A model generated the notes under the pieces. It was not told the DNA's origin and ran no database searches. It saw only the letters and a list, made by a program, of their open reading frames with translations. Of a DNA stretch of 64,000 nt, positions 47,309-60,116 are shown piece after piece; position 1 is the first letter of the stretch; each line of letters opens with the position of its first letter. Source of the DNA: Aspergillus flavus (taxonomy: Eukaryota; Ascomycota; Eurotiomycetes; Eurotiales; Aspergillaceae); contig NC_092406.1 in the NCBI RefSeq assembly GCF_009017415.1, positions 2,356,001-2,420,000 of the forward strand. Reading direction: 5' to 3'. The translations under genes and the position numbers were made by a program.

Positions 47309-48673
47309 ATGTCCGACTTTCAGCCACGCCCCAAGCGGGCTGGTGAAGACTTCACCCGCACACATCAACATTCCGAGGACGACCCAAATGAACCTTCTGG
47401 CAAGAAAGCTAGGTTTGATCTCCGGAACCCTTCTGCTCTTGCTCCGGATGCGCTCGAAGACGATGCAGTATTAGACGCGGACGAGATCGGTCGGCGCGGA
47501 CAGAAAGTACGTCGCAAAGCTGTGAATCTTGACGGCTACGACTCGGATAGCGATAATGAAGGTTTTGATGCGCGAGCCGAGGTCCTGGCGAAGAAGAAAC
47601 AAAAGGAAAATGCGGCAGATGATGATGACATGTTTGCTGAGCTACAAGAAGACTTCGGCGCGGAAGAGGTCGACGCCGACGATGCTCTAAGGAAGAACAA
47701 GAAGTCTGTGCGATTTCTTCGAGACGACGAGATCGAAGGCCAGGTCGCGTCTTCCAAAGGTGGTGGCACATTACATGCAGACTTGACTAAAGGCCCCAAT
47801 GAGATCGACGACGATGAAGCCGAAAGCGAGAGCGATGTCGCAGATGAAGACCGCGCAAGGATTGATGAGAATATGGACGAGGAATTGGGTGCTGGGTCAA
47901 AGAAAAAGCATGCGCCTCTACTTGATGCGTTCAATATGCGGACTGAGCAGGAGGAGGGCAAGTTTGATGACCAAGGAAATTATGTACGGAAGGCCATAGA
48001 CCCTGATGCCGTCTACGATTCGTGGCTTGACGGGGTGTCAAAGAAAGATATTCGGCGTGCCAAAGAAGCCGCGGAAAAAAGAGAAGCCGACAGGAAGGAG
48101 AAAGATCGGATGGACGATAGTGTATTAACGGGAGACGCCTTGAAAACCATTATAACTCACCTTGATCGAGGCGAAACTATACTGGAAGCATTGGCTAGGC
48201 TAGGAAAAGGGGCTCAGAAAAAACCCAAATGGCAAAACAAACGCAACAAGAACAGGTCGAAGCAGAATGGGGACACAGAGGATACGGAGATGACGGAGGA
48301 TGACCCCAAAGAAGTCGCTCGCAAGCAGGCGATCGATGCGATCACGGGGGCAGCAGATATCCTCATGACTCGGGGCCAAGCGGACATCTATGATTCAGAA
48401 CGCGAGCTACTCACTCGTCAGTATCGCCGTGAAACAGGTGAGGATTGGGTTGATCCCCCTTCACAAGATACAGACCCTGTCAGTAGCGAGCAGACCCCTG
48501 CAATGTGGGAATTCCGTTGGTCGGACGCCCGAGATGGTGGGATTGTTCACGGACCGTACGACAGTGCAACGATGGAGTCGTGGAAAAATGCCGGGTATTT
48601 CGGTGAGGGTGTCGAATTCCGAAGAACGACGGACGAGGATGGATGGAATGCTCAGGCCAGTTTTGTACAATAA
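47309..48673 (+). CDS. lin1: GYF-domain U5 snRNP protein, Lin1/CD2BP2 homologue
   Basis: Single exon, 454 residues. A charged, nuclear-type N-terminal half (nuclear-localisation-like KKARF, runs of Asp/Glu) leads to the family signature HAPLLDAFNMRTEQEEGKF followed by DDQGNYVRK and YDSWLDGVSKKDIRRAKE (about 200-255). The C-terminal about 60 residues (MWEFRWSD, VHGPYDSATMESWKNAGYF) form a GYF domain, which binds Pro-rich peptides; GPY replaces the usual GPF. In yeast and man the protein joins the U5 snRNP/tri-snRNP through Prp6/Prp8-region partners. Normal family length. It is convergent with the Rvb2 gene. Confidence 0.92.
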   Translation: MSDFQPRPKRAGEDFTRTHQHSEDDPNEPSGKKARFDLRNPSALAPDALEDDAVLDADEIGRRGQKVRRKAVNLDGYDSDSDNEGFDARAEVLAKKKQKENAADDDDMFAELQEDFGAEEVDADDALRKNKKSVRFLRDDEIEGQVASSKGGGTLHADLTKGPNEIDDDEAESESDVADEDRARIDENMDEELGAGSKKKHAPLLDAFNMRTEQEEGKFDDQGNYVRKAIDPDAVYDSWLDGVSKKDIRRAKEAAEKREADRKEKDRMDDSVLTGDALKTIITHLDRGETILEALARLGKGAQKKPKWQNKRNKNRSKQNGDTEDTEMTEDDPKEVARKQAIDAITGAADILMTRGQADIYDSERELLTRQYRRETGEDWVDPPSQDTDPVSSEQTPAMWEFRWSDARDGGIVHGPYDSATMESWKNAGYFGEGVEFRRTTDEDGWNAQASFVQ

Positions 48674-49006
48674 TGAAAGCTAAGGTTGGGTGGGAGTCGT
48701 AGGCATAGCACCAATAGATACCAAGCAATGAATATGAACATCATGATTATCATTCGAGGGAAGGCTCCTTTTCGATAAATTCCGATTCGAACCCAAATTG
48801 CAAAAGTACCCATACAGAGCTCTGAACAAGCGCCAGCATTATCATACATAATTTGATACTGCAAAGAAAACACAGGGAATAAGAATAGAAAGGAAAACAG
48901 ATCACGTCGCACTATTTGTTCCTTTTCGCACGTCACCTGGAATGCTCCGCCATTCGAACACCAGAAATCACCCAATATCACCCAGAATGTCTATAAAGGA
49001 ATGAAT
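48674..49006. other. Intergenic, convergent 3' regions
   Basis: 333 bp. A sequence near 48785 resembles a tRNA B box on the minus strand, but no tRNA fold accompanies it. Confidence 0.5.
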
Positions 49007-51035
<2,029 letters not shown>

Positions 51036-53582
51036 ATGAGCTCCGAGCACACATTCACTTCCAATGCGCGCGACCCCCGCTTAAACAGACCACCGCCCCC
51101 TTATGGAACAACCTCGCAAGACACCCAATCGCGAAGGTTTTTCACATCCCCCAGTGCTTCACGGCAATATGAACCTCGGGCTGATGCTCCTGGTGATCAG
51201 TTCGTACAACGACTTTCCGATTTGATACAAGCCGCCGTAAAGACCGCTAGTCTAACATCGGAGAAGGAAGTTATACAGAAGAAGCAAAGCACCACTGAAG
51301 GTCTTCTAAAGAGAACGAAAGCTCAGCAGGGTTTCCCTTCTACCACCGCTTTTTTCCAGCAAACATGGAACGACGAAGGCGGTCATCTAGCTCGTATAGA
51401 TGGCGCGTTGAAGGAGCACCTGTCGCGCTACGATCAATTGGAGAAAGTATTGAAAGCAAACTGGACTTCATCTATAATTGCAGGACCTAGTCTAGTGGAT
51501 AAATATGATCAACTGAAAGAAGAGATCGAAACAACCAAGCAAGATGCTAAGCGTTCGAAAGACGAGGCCATTAGCCTTCGAGATCAAAACCGCTCTCTGG
51601 AGGACACGCTCAAGAGCCTCCAGGCGAGAATGACTATACTGGAGAAATCGCTCGAAAACCACGGAACGTCCCTGAGTCAGCAGACCAAAGACCAGTCCTC
51701 TCGCCTTGACGAAATCTCGTTGGAATTCGAGAAGCGCTTGGAAAGCGTTTCAACCAAAGTGGAAGAAAGCGTATCGACAAAGTTCCACGTAGAAGTGGAT
51801 GAATGGCAAAAGCAAAGAACAGCTTTGGGTACAGAATTGGAATCCCTGCGGACATGCCAGAAAAGCTTTTCGGTTGCTATCGGTAAAGTTGACCAAACGA
51901 CCAAGGAGCAGCAACAGAAAATATCTGATATTGAATCACTGGGTCAAAGATTAGATATGCTTGATACCCGTCTTGGCTCTGTTGAATCTACGAGGACGGC
52001 ACCTCCAGCAGTCACGGCAACAAATGACTCAAACGTGGATAAAGTTTCTGCATCTCACCTCCAAACAAAGGTTGAGAGCCTCGAAAACATACTTAAGCAA
52101 TTGCAAGGTTTGCAGGAGATGAAGGATGACTTGCACTTTTCGGAAGTGGAAGACTTAAAAAAGTCACTAGTGCAAGCGTCTGAGGAATTAGTGATCGTGA
52201 AGAACAATTGCAACGTGCTATCGAGCGAGGTGAAGACCTTGCGTGAATTAAATCCATCCACGGCCCTACAACAAGTTGCCAATTTGTCAGGGTCATTGCA
52301 AAGTACACAGCAGTTGGTGGAGACTGTTAGGGTTGGCTTGCATTCTCTGGAAACCAGATACAACAGTCTCACTACAGAGCCGTTGGCGAGGAACATGGTT
52401 GTCGCGCTGCAGGAGATGTACCCCTCTGCTAGTCAGTTACTGGAGCAATATTCCGGGTTGAAAACGGTCGTTGATAACCTGTGTCAAAGCCAAAACACTG
52501 TCATCAGGCAGGCCCAGCAGGAAGCAGCTTTGCGCCTTGATGAGATAAACAAGCTGAGAAACGACCATGCCAGTCTCTCAGGATCACTTGCACCTCTTTG
52601 GGAGCACTACGAGCAGCAAAAAAGGCAAAATCCGCCACCAAGCCATGATGACATCGGTAAATTGCGGGTTGAACTCCAGTCTTTATCTACAAAGTTTGAG
52701 GAGTCCATATCCAAATATGACACCCAGTTTAGGTCACAGAAACAGTCTGACGATCGTTTCTTGGACGGTTTACGTGAAGAGCGTAACAAGCTCGATAGCC
52801 GTCTAAGCCAAGTGGCTAGCAGTCTGGAGAGCTTGGCCAATGATGTTGAAAAAGTGAGGTCTGTCAATACTGGCAGTCTGGAGAAGTTGGCCAATGATAT
52901 CGAAAAGGTGAGGTCTGTCAATACTAGCAACCTGGAAAGGTTGGCCAATGATGTCGGAGAAGTAAGGTCTGTCAATACCAGCAGTCTTGCAAAAGTTGAA
53001 ACGCATGCTAGTGACATTAAGTCGTTGCAAGATGACCTTCATGAACTCAAAAAAGCTACATCAGATCGACATCAAGCATTTCTTGATCAACTCCGCGATA
53101 TCACGAAAGCGCACAGTGCGCATGATACTAACATTTCGTCACTGCTTGACCGTATCAGTGAACTTGAGCGGTCTGAAAAGCTTCGCCATAAAGAATTGCA
53201 TGAACAGTTGGATGAACTTAAGAAAGCTGTGGAAGCCAAGGTGTTCCATCCTCGAGCAGTGTCCCCAATTGTCGTCGAGGATCAGGCTCTGAACCCCACA
53301 GATGATAGTCCTGCTGATCCAGAAGAGGCGGCCAGGATTTTGAACGTGGCTGAAACTAACCCTGGGCTCGCATTACGGGAGCGAAAGAAGAAAAAGAAGA
53401 GACCACGCCCTTCGGGTTTATCTGAGGATGAAAAAACTCCCACAATAGCTCGACAGGAATCTCCCAGATCGCTCTCATCCGGAGCATCTCCGTTTGAACA
53501 AGGGGCATCCACAGAGAACAAACGACCAAAGAAGAAGAAAAAGCGCAAAATGGCATCCACTGAACCGATACCCCTCGACTAA
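51036..53582 (+). CDS. Long coiled-coil protein of unknown function with an internal tandem repeat
   Basis: Single exon, 848 residues. A Pro-rich disordered start (RPPPPYGTT), a short ordered region (about 50-150, FVQRLSDLIQAAVKTAS, FPSTTAFFQQTWNDEGGHLARIDG) and then long heptad-rich coiled coil (about 150-745) make up the protein; the last 100 residues are basic with KKKKRPRPS and KRPKKKKKRK, good nuclear-localisation signals. Around residues 594-650 an 18-residue unit SLExLANDxEKVRSVNT is repeated three times. I do not recognise a domain family; the organisation suggests a structural nuclear or spindle/kinetochore-type protein, but that is speculation. It shares a promoter region with rvb2. 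Confidence 0.88.
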   Translation: MSSEHTFTSNARDPRLNRPPPPYGTTSQDTQSRRFFTSPSASRQYEPRADAPGDQFVQRLSDLIQAAVKTASLTSEKEVIQKKQSTTEGLLKRTKAQQGFPSTTAFFQQTWNDEGGHLARIDGALKEHLSRYDQLEKVLKANWTSSIIAGPSLVDKYDQLKEEIETTKQDAKRSKDEAISLRDQNRSLEDTLKSLQARMTILEKSLENHGTSLSQQTKDQSSRLDEISLEFEKRLESVSTKVEESVSTKFHVEVDEWQKQRTALGTELESLRTCQKSFSVAIGKVDQTTKEQQQKISDIESLGQRLDMLDTRLGSVESTRTAPPAVTATNDSNVDKVSASHLQTKVESLENILKQLQGLQEMKDDLHFSEVEDLKKSLVQASEELVIVKNNCNVLSSEVKTLRELNPSTALQQVANLSGSLQSTQQLVETVRVGLHSLETRYNSLTTEPLARNMVVALQEMYPSASQLLEQYSGLKTVVDNLCQSQNTVIRQAQQEAALRLDEINKLRNDHASLSGSLAPLWEHYEQQKRQNPPPSHDDIGKLRVELQSLSTKFEESISKYDTQFRSQKQSDDRFLDGLREERNKLDSRLSQVASSLESLANDVEKVRSVNTGSLEKLANDIEKVRSVNTSNLERLANDVGEVRSVNTSSLAKVETHASDIKSLQDDLHELKKATSDRHQAFLDQLRDITKAHSAHDTNISSLLDRISELERSEKLRHKELHEQLDELKKAVEAKVFHPRAVSPIVVEDQALNPTDDSPADPEEAARILNVAETNPGLALRERKKKKKRPRPSGLSEDEKTPTIARQESPRSLSSGASPFEQGASTENKRPKKKKKRKMASTEPIPLD
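52818..52986 (+). repeat. 54-bp coding tandem repeat, three copies
   Basis: Three direct copies of a 54-nt unit within the coiled-coil gene, in frame and diverged at a few positions. The length is a multiple of three, but 18 residues is not a multiple of seven, so each copy shifts the heptad phase. Confidence 0.88.
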
Positions 53583-54012
53583 GTGGGCACACAACTTGTG
53601 TTCGTCGACTCACTGGTTAGCAAGTTAGTTGTCTTATAATCCCGTTAGTGTCAGGAGCGGTTGCGGAGGGAAGTACTACAGAGTTGAAGGCGCAACAATA
53701 GCATGTCTGCTATAAGTGTAAAAATCTCACGCTCACCAATGTCTATCGGCACTGAACTTTGTGCGAAGGGGGTTTAATACTTATTAACGAGATGTGAGGA
53801 CACCGGAACTTGATTACGATAATGATGAGATCAAATTTTATGTATTGTGAATACCGCTGGATACATTCTGTTACTGAAGTCGACCTTCTTTGTTTCGTTT
53901 ATTCATCAGTTGGATGGACTAATTCTTGAAAATTTTTTATTCTTCGGCTCCAGGTAGGTAGGGAGTTCGTACATATCCAACAGGCCATACTTAATTCTAT
54001 TAATACATATTT
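53583..54012. other. Intergenic, convergent 3' regions
   Basis: 430 bp, AT-rich; nothing specific seen. Confidence 0.5.
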
Positions 54013-55227
54013 TTAAGGTGTTTCTTGCAAAAATGTAACAACCTCTGAAGTAATTACCGTCAGTCAAACTGTCATACATAACAACTGGTCCCCAAATCAG
54101 TACTCACTTTGTCTAAAAGCTTCAGGATTTTCCGAAATGAGCCAGTGCCCAGCTTCTACATCGGCTATCTGGGCTTTGGGAAAAAATTTCTTAATCGCAG
54201 GGATTGTATCGTCACTGACGTATCTGCTCTTTGTGCCCCTAACAAACAGCGTCGGACCGTCATACGTGGCGGAGCTAGACTCAGCATAAGGAAAATTAGC
54301 CATTTCACTCAAGGCGTCTCCCAAGATCGAAACAGGGACACGGAACTTCATAGCTCCATGGTCCCCACGAACTAGGTTGGTCAAGAGGAATTGGCGGATA
54401 GGAAGGGACTGGAATTTGTGGAATACTGCGGTTAACACAACCCCAGCATTATGAACAGGACTACTTACTTCTTCATAATCTTTAAGAATCTTATCTGCAT
54501 CAGACTGCTTCGCTACATTCTGGGCTTCGATCTGTTGCATGCCTCGGACGTATTTGCCAAAGTCACTCTTCAGCGGAGCATTGACCGGGGCGTTGTCGAC
54601 GGGGATAAGCGCCGAGATCAAATTGGGAGAGTCGAGTGCGACCGTCATCGCGGTTTTTGCGCCCCTTGTACAGTTAGAATAGTCACTCGAATCATGATCG
54701 GAATGCTGAAAAAGACGGGCGATTTTCATACATGGAATGACCTATCAAGACACACTTGTTCAGCTTCTGCTGATGGATGAAGTTGACGACATCTTCTGCC
54801 ATCGCGCTGTACGTGTGCTCCTTGGAGTGGAAAGACTGGCCATGATTCCGGAGATCCTAATAATGCCATTGACATAAGCACATGAACCCTCTCGCTTCGG
54901 TATATCACCGGATGAAAACATACCAGGATAAAGACCTCACGCTTCAAATCACGTGCCAACGCTCTAATTATCCCTGTTAGTCTACATTGAAGTCGCCCAT
55001 AGACGGCAATAGCAGTGTTTTAGATAATCTGATCTAACATACTTGCTGATACTCCTGTTGTTCTGCTTAGAGCCGAAGAGCCCGTGCAGGAAAACAATTG
55101 GACTCTGACTTGTTTCGTCTTTTTCAGGGCCGAAAACCTGATAAGACAAGTCATTCCGGAGCACCCGGGATGTTGAAAATGCGCGGATACTAGATGTACC
55201 CCGGAGGGTCACACGGAATGGCAACAT
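54013..55227 (-). CDS. Mitochondrial alpha/beta hydrolase, ABHD11/Imo32 type
   Basis: Five exons: 55227-55043, 54963-54924, 54856-54732, 54664-54108, 54044-54013; 312 residues. The N-terminus (MLPFRVTLRGTSSIRAFSTSRVLR) is Arg/Ser-rich without acids, a typical mitochondrial presequence. The fold markers are IVFLHGLFGSKQN, DLRNHGQS, LIGHSMGAKTAM with the nucleophile Ser116 (split between exons 3 and 4), VDNAPVNAP, and a terminal VEAGHWLISENP with the catalytic His. The tiny last exon restores the family ending FRQKVVTFLQETP; without it the frame would end at SEY. Related proteins are human ABHD11, yeast Imo32, and the yeast ethanol acetyltransferase Eat1, so ester hydrolysis or alcohol acetyl transfer are both conceivable. 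Confidence 0.88.
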
Positions 55228-56762
55228 TATTATATAAAGTCAATTGTATTTAATCTTGGATGAAGCTTGCGATTTGAAGTCATCGCGCATTTCCTGTAAG
55301 AGCGCGATAGTACGGTGACTAAGCAGGTTTAGGCCGATTCCGACCGCCGATCATTTCGGGGAAGTTTATCATCGCCGAACACACTATATTATCGATGTCT
55401 TGACTCTATAATGCGACTTACTCTGTGAATTATAGCACCTTTTATTGTATGGGGCTTTCCACAGATTGGTAGCTTGATACAAGCTGTAACGGTGGCATTG
55501 GCAAAATACCAATATAGTGTCAATAACCTAAAACATATTTCCTTGAGAGTTTGCTTTCTGAGAATAGAAAGGTAAAACTTGAAGATATCTAACGAGAAAC
55601 AAGATAAAACCTTTTCGGGCATGTGTAAGTGAGGGTAAGCAATGGCTAGACATTCTTGGACTCTATTTTTGGATAATAAACTTTTTATATGTTTATCATG
55701 TCACATCGTCACTGTGCAAGAACATACAGAGTGAAAATCATTGGCTCCGGCAAAACATAGCCTTTCCAAAGCCCCAACTCCCTCCCACCTTAAGATCGTT
55801 TGGTGGGACCAAGCTATAACGGCGGGAAGCTATACAGGTCTGACCAGGGCATTCTGAATCGTCGATTCAGAATTATTTGGCCTTTTAGTCTTGTGGAATA
55901 TCATAGGATGACGATAGCCGGTTACATGAGGGCTGCTAGTAGCACCCAAAGGATTATTCTTTAGAGCTATTGTGAAGCCACATACGGAGATAGCACTGAA
56001 ATGGTTGGTATAGAGCCCTCAAAGGACTTGTAGAATACTCAATTTGGTGGGATCATTCAGAGAACTCAATTCACTCTAGCTACTTACATGACTGCTATGT
56101 TAAAAGATATAAGAAAATCAAATCCATCTAGCTCCACCATACCTAACCATCTACCAATCATACAGTACGGAGGTGCTGCAAAAGTACTACTAGTAATCGA
56201 TGGAGTTATTGAACTACCAGTGTACGGTACGGTAGTAAGCTTGGCAATCTGCCCGGGAAGGGCTCGAAGGTGAACAGCTCTGAAAGAGAAAAGGACAAAA
56301 CTGACGCTTATAATTATGTGATAGCCTTTCAAAATAATTTATTGGAAGTAGGAAAACAATGCTTAGGTAGGCCGTGTCCCGTGATATTTTTAGTCACTTT
56401 ACATATTTGTTACCGTAGAAAGATGCTGATTCGCGCAACTAGTTCCCGCTTAACCGAGAACTCAGTTCAGCAACCTATGACTATACCTAATTTAAACATC
56501 ACCTGACCTTTCTGCTTCTTCCTATACTAACTCCAACAGGCAGATACAGGGGATCTACCTAATACAGAAGCTAGTCAGGTGGATAAGGAAGGCCCTAAAC
56601 TACCTTATTGGATAAATACTCAAGGCGATGTTGTATAGGAACTTGAATAGCTTCAAATTTTGCGCTGAAGTGGGAATTATTGCGTTGAGGTGAGGCAGAC
56701 CATCAGGACTGCTGAATAAGAGACGGCTACCTACTAACTAGTACATACTGTGGTTGAGTGCC
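55228..56762. other. Intergenic, 1.5 kb
   Basis: AT-rich with no ORF of coding character. It holds the promoter of the hydrolase gene and the 3' region of the 118-residue gene; the central part (about 55600-56700) is unexplained. Confidence 0.5.
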
Positions 56763-57258
56763 TTAAGCATCCAAAAGAGGTGGGACTACCTCGAGGAGAT
56801 GATCAACGATAGCGTCAGGACCGTATTTAACTTGCAATCCTTCGGGGATGGCGTGGGTCTTAATGTCAGGTCTGATCTCCCTCGCGATGGAGTGAATTCG
56901 TTGCGCCTCCTCAGCGGTCCACATAGAAGCACTGAACTATAGGCCCATTAGTCTTCTAACTCATCTCCCAGCTTGAGAGTCCGGCAGGGACTCAAAACGA
57001 CAGGGATTCCTACCAGAACATCAGGCATAAATTCCTTCACTTTGGGTTCGACTTCATCAATTGCTATAAAATTGTTAATAGTGTGTCACATATTTTTTTT
57101 TTCTTTTTTTCGTAGAGCTACTCACTCTCGCAGTTAGCCTCGTAGATGATGGTATAACGGTCCTTGAGAGCCTCGACCATCCGGCCGATAAGCCGCTTGG
57201 CTCTCTCTGGAGCAGTGTTGACAGTGACAAGACGGAAAGGTCCTTTAGGGGCAGACAT
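56763..57258 (-). CDS. Small 118-residue protein of unknown function
   Basis: Three exons: 57258-57126, 57063-57014, 56936-56763. The reading is MSAPKGPFRLVTVNTAPERA at the start, IDEVEPKVKEFMPDVL in the middle, and SASMWTAEEAQRIHSIARE and HAIPEGLQVKYGPDAIVDHL near the end, a convincing alternating helix/strand pattern for a small alpha/beta fold. Splice phases agree and no long ORF exists in any one frame, so gene finders may miss it. I do not recognise the family; the pattern of VxVNTAPERAKRLIGRMVEAL followed by a conserved acidic stretch resembles small nucleotide- or cofactor-binding folds, but nothing diagnostic is present. It is divergent from a fumarylacetoacetate-hydrolase-family gene, sharing 497 bp, which hints at a common catabolic job. 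Confidence 0.75.
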
Positions 57259-57755
57259 TATGATAGACTTCGTGGAAATAATATTATTGATTTACTCAAA
57301 TAACTCAATCACTTTATCTGGTGGACTATCAGCTTTTAAATGAAGAAGTTCCTTGAGCAGCCGGCCGACATCCGGCGCTGAGAACTTCCCCACAATCGAA
57401 TCGTGGGGAAGTCGTGGGTGTTCGCCCCCCGGACTTTATCCGAACAAAGAATCTCTGCCGAATCAGGTACTTCGCTGTTTAGAGAAGCCTGGATACTCCG
57501 TACATCGGTGGCCTTTTCATCGACTTTGATAGAGCTGGGGACGGTTGGCCCGTTGGTTTGTTCTTGCCCTCCCCACTTAACCCCGCCAAACGTCACAATC
57601 GGTCGCAAACGCGCATCGATATCGGGGTAGAAATAGTCCGTGATCGCGAACATCTCCCCCAAGGCAAACTTTGGAAAGTTCCAATTCCTACCTAAACGTG
57701 TTAATCGCATCTCTGCCTCGATTACACTTATCACACACCAGCAATAACTAGAACC
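57259..57755. promoter_or_regulatory. Divergent promoter of the 118-residue protein and the FAH-family gene
   Basis: 497 bp. The 191-codon minus-strand ORF crossing 57336-57911 runs over this region and the FAH start in antisense and is not supported. No factor site assigned. Confidence 0.45.
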
Positions 57756-58901
57756 ATGTCTAAAATCGCATCGACCTTCTCGCGTAAGTGATGAAAACCC
57801 AACCATACAACAGCTATACTGATCTCTTTCTAACACGCGATAGGCCTTGTGCGCTTTGTCCCTAAGTCGAACCCGTCTAAGGTTCTGATCGGCGAGCCGG
57901 TAGATGCGCAACTTGATGTCGGATTGGCTCTTTACCAGGGCAAGGAAGTCTCAGTGCGACCATTCACTGGAGCATCCGTCCTTAACCCAGGCCAGAAGAC
58001 AGAGTCCACTGAGATCATCAGCCGGATTCTCTCCCCTCTGTCGCAAAATGAGGTCGGATCGATCAGATGTATTGGGCTGAACGTAAGTTCTCGCTTTGCG
58101 ACACTGTCAAACACCCCTTCTTCAGAGTCGCAATTGACAAATTGCTCCGGTAGTATACCTCTCACGCCGCCGAGATGAAACTCTCTATCCCAGATGTTCC
58201 AACTTTGTTCATTAAGCCACCGACAGCCCTCTCGGACCCATGGCCTGCGCCAACCATTCTTCCTAAGATCACACAGGTTGATAACACGGGCGACTATGAG
58301 TCCGAAATGGTTATTGTTATTGGTCGCGATGCGAAGGATGTTAGCGAGGCTGATGCACTGGACTATGTCCTTGGCTACACGGCAGCAAACGATGTTTCAA
58401 GCCGCACGTCACAGATGAACCAGAGTCAATGGTGTTTCTCCAAGGGATTCGACACCTCGTGCCCGATCGGTCAGTGAACCTCATATAAAAACTTTTCTAT
58501 CTTGTGATGAACTGACTGACGCGGGTAATCTCATTAGGTCCGACCCTCGTTTCTGCGGCACTGTTCCCGGATGCCAGCAAATTCCAGATCCGCGGCCTGA
58601 AGAACGGAAAAGTGCTGCAGGATTGTCCTCTAACGTATGAAAGCCCCGGTAGCCAGCGATAGGTTTACTTGAAGGCTAACAAATCTTGAATAGGGACTTG
58701 ATATTCAGCGTGCCCAAGCTCGTCAGCTTTTTGTCTCAGGGAACAACTCTGCCAGCAGGAACTATTATCTTGACTGGAACTCCGCCTGGCGTGGGAGCTG
58801 CAAAGAACCCTAAGGAGTTCTTGAAGGATGGAGATGAGTTCGCCGTTGAATTGCTTCCTCACGTCGGAACCCTGGTGACAAAGATTGAAAACCAGAAATG
58901 A
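57756..58901 (+). CDS. Fumarylacetoacetate hydrolase-family protein
   Basis: Five exons: 57756-57783, 57844-58082, 58154-58469, 58538-58634, 58694-58901; 295 residues. Domain marks are [29 protein letters not shown], the metal-binding [18 protein letters not shown] (E in the family's E.E...D pattern), [32 protein letters not shown], and [14 protein letters not shown] near the end. Members cleave C-C or decarboxylate beta-diketo/2-keto acids with Mg2+: acylpyruvases (FAHD1), oxaloacetate decarboxylase, and 5-oxopent-3-ene-tricarboxylate decarboxylases. It lacks the N-terminal SH3-like domain of true fumarylacetoacetase, so tyrosine degradation is unlikely. The substrate is not readable. Confidence 0.92.
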
Positions 58902-60116
58902 AGCTGTAGTTGAGACTCAGTAGGGCGCACCGCGACTATTTAGAAAAATAGAAATGCATAAAACTGCTCTGTACATATTCTCGTCTTCACAGCATAGCTT
59001 TGAAACTTGTGGGAGTTCAACGGCTCGGTCCACGTATGCTCTTCCATAAGTTGTAGTACGAAGAAATATTGTAAGATAGAATGAAATAAGTATACAGTAC
59101 TAGAATATTCGCAGCCTTATATAATTATAGTCGACAAATTTTGGTACATAGAGAATAAAACAATTTATAGTAATCTTTTTCTTTTGAGATAATTTAATAT
59201 TTCTTAATAAGTTTCTCGGTTTTTTATATATTGAATTTTTTTTCTAATTCATTTATCATATCAAAGAAGATTAATTCATCCTGATACTTAATATAGCTAT
59301 AATAGAAACTCTTATCTAGAAAATCCTTTGTAACTGAGGATTTATTATAATCTTTCGTAATGGAGCAGTTAGATAGGCTGCTATTAAGGGCTTCCCGAAT
59401 ATTATATTACAGGGCAAACTTAGTGGTAATCACCAGCTAGTAGACTTAGCCTTTCGGTCGAGCTACAAGAGACGGATATGCCTTTTAGAGAATAAGCCTT
59501 GATATATAGTTGAATGAGACTCTATGATAATATACTTCAGGGAGTGACTCTGAGACGCCGCTGGACGAGACCTGGCTTTGAGCTCTTGTAAAGGTCAGTA
59601 TGTGTAAACCCGGAGAAAAAAGCAGTTACCTACAAACACTTCCTAAGTGAGGACTGCAAGATAATCAAGCTTGATAACCTTACGTGGCTCTTAAGGGAGA
59701 AAGTGATTCCACTATGAGATGTTGTTGCGCAAGGGACTGAACCCAATGTCTATTTGTAAACCATCAAAAGATGACGCAGGAAAAGAGCCATACAGATATG
59801 ACAAAATGGTACACATAAGTATGATGTGATAGAGACATATGACGTTGTCAGCCTAGAAAGTGTGTCATGGGCAAAGATGTAGCTCGCAACAATACAAGAA
59901 CATTCACTTGCACCTTTTGTCAGAAAAGAGATCAACAAGTGAATATAAACCTGAGTAGAATGAATAAGCGATGTTGCGAGCAACACAACCATTATTCCTT
60001 TCTCCTCATATCTCGTGGAACATTGATCGCGAACCTTTTTCCTTTCACTACATTGCATAGCTGCCTGACTCCTTTGTGAATTTCCTTCAACTAATCTGCA
60101 CTTGTGATACTCCACG
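58902..60116. other. AT-rich intergenic region
   Basis: 1.2 kb. From about 59050 to 59400 the sequence is strongly AT-rich with T-runs and few CG dinucleotides, the look of repeat-induced point mutation or of a decayed element, but no terminal repeats or transposon coding was found. Nothing else supported. Confidence 0.5.

Noticed and set aside
48780..48800. B-box-like sequence hinting at a tRNA on the minus strand
   Set aside because: No A box or cloverleaf in the surrounding 80 bases.
56820..56860. Possible frameshift near the end of the 118-residue gene
   Set aside because: On recount the sequence has four C in ATCCCCGAAGG, and the frame is intact.
57336..57911. 191-codon minus-strand ORF
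   Set aside because: It overlaps the start of the FAH-family gene in antisense and has no domain pattern.
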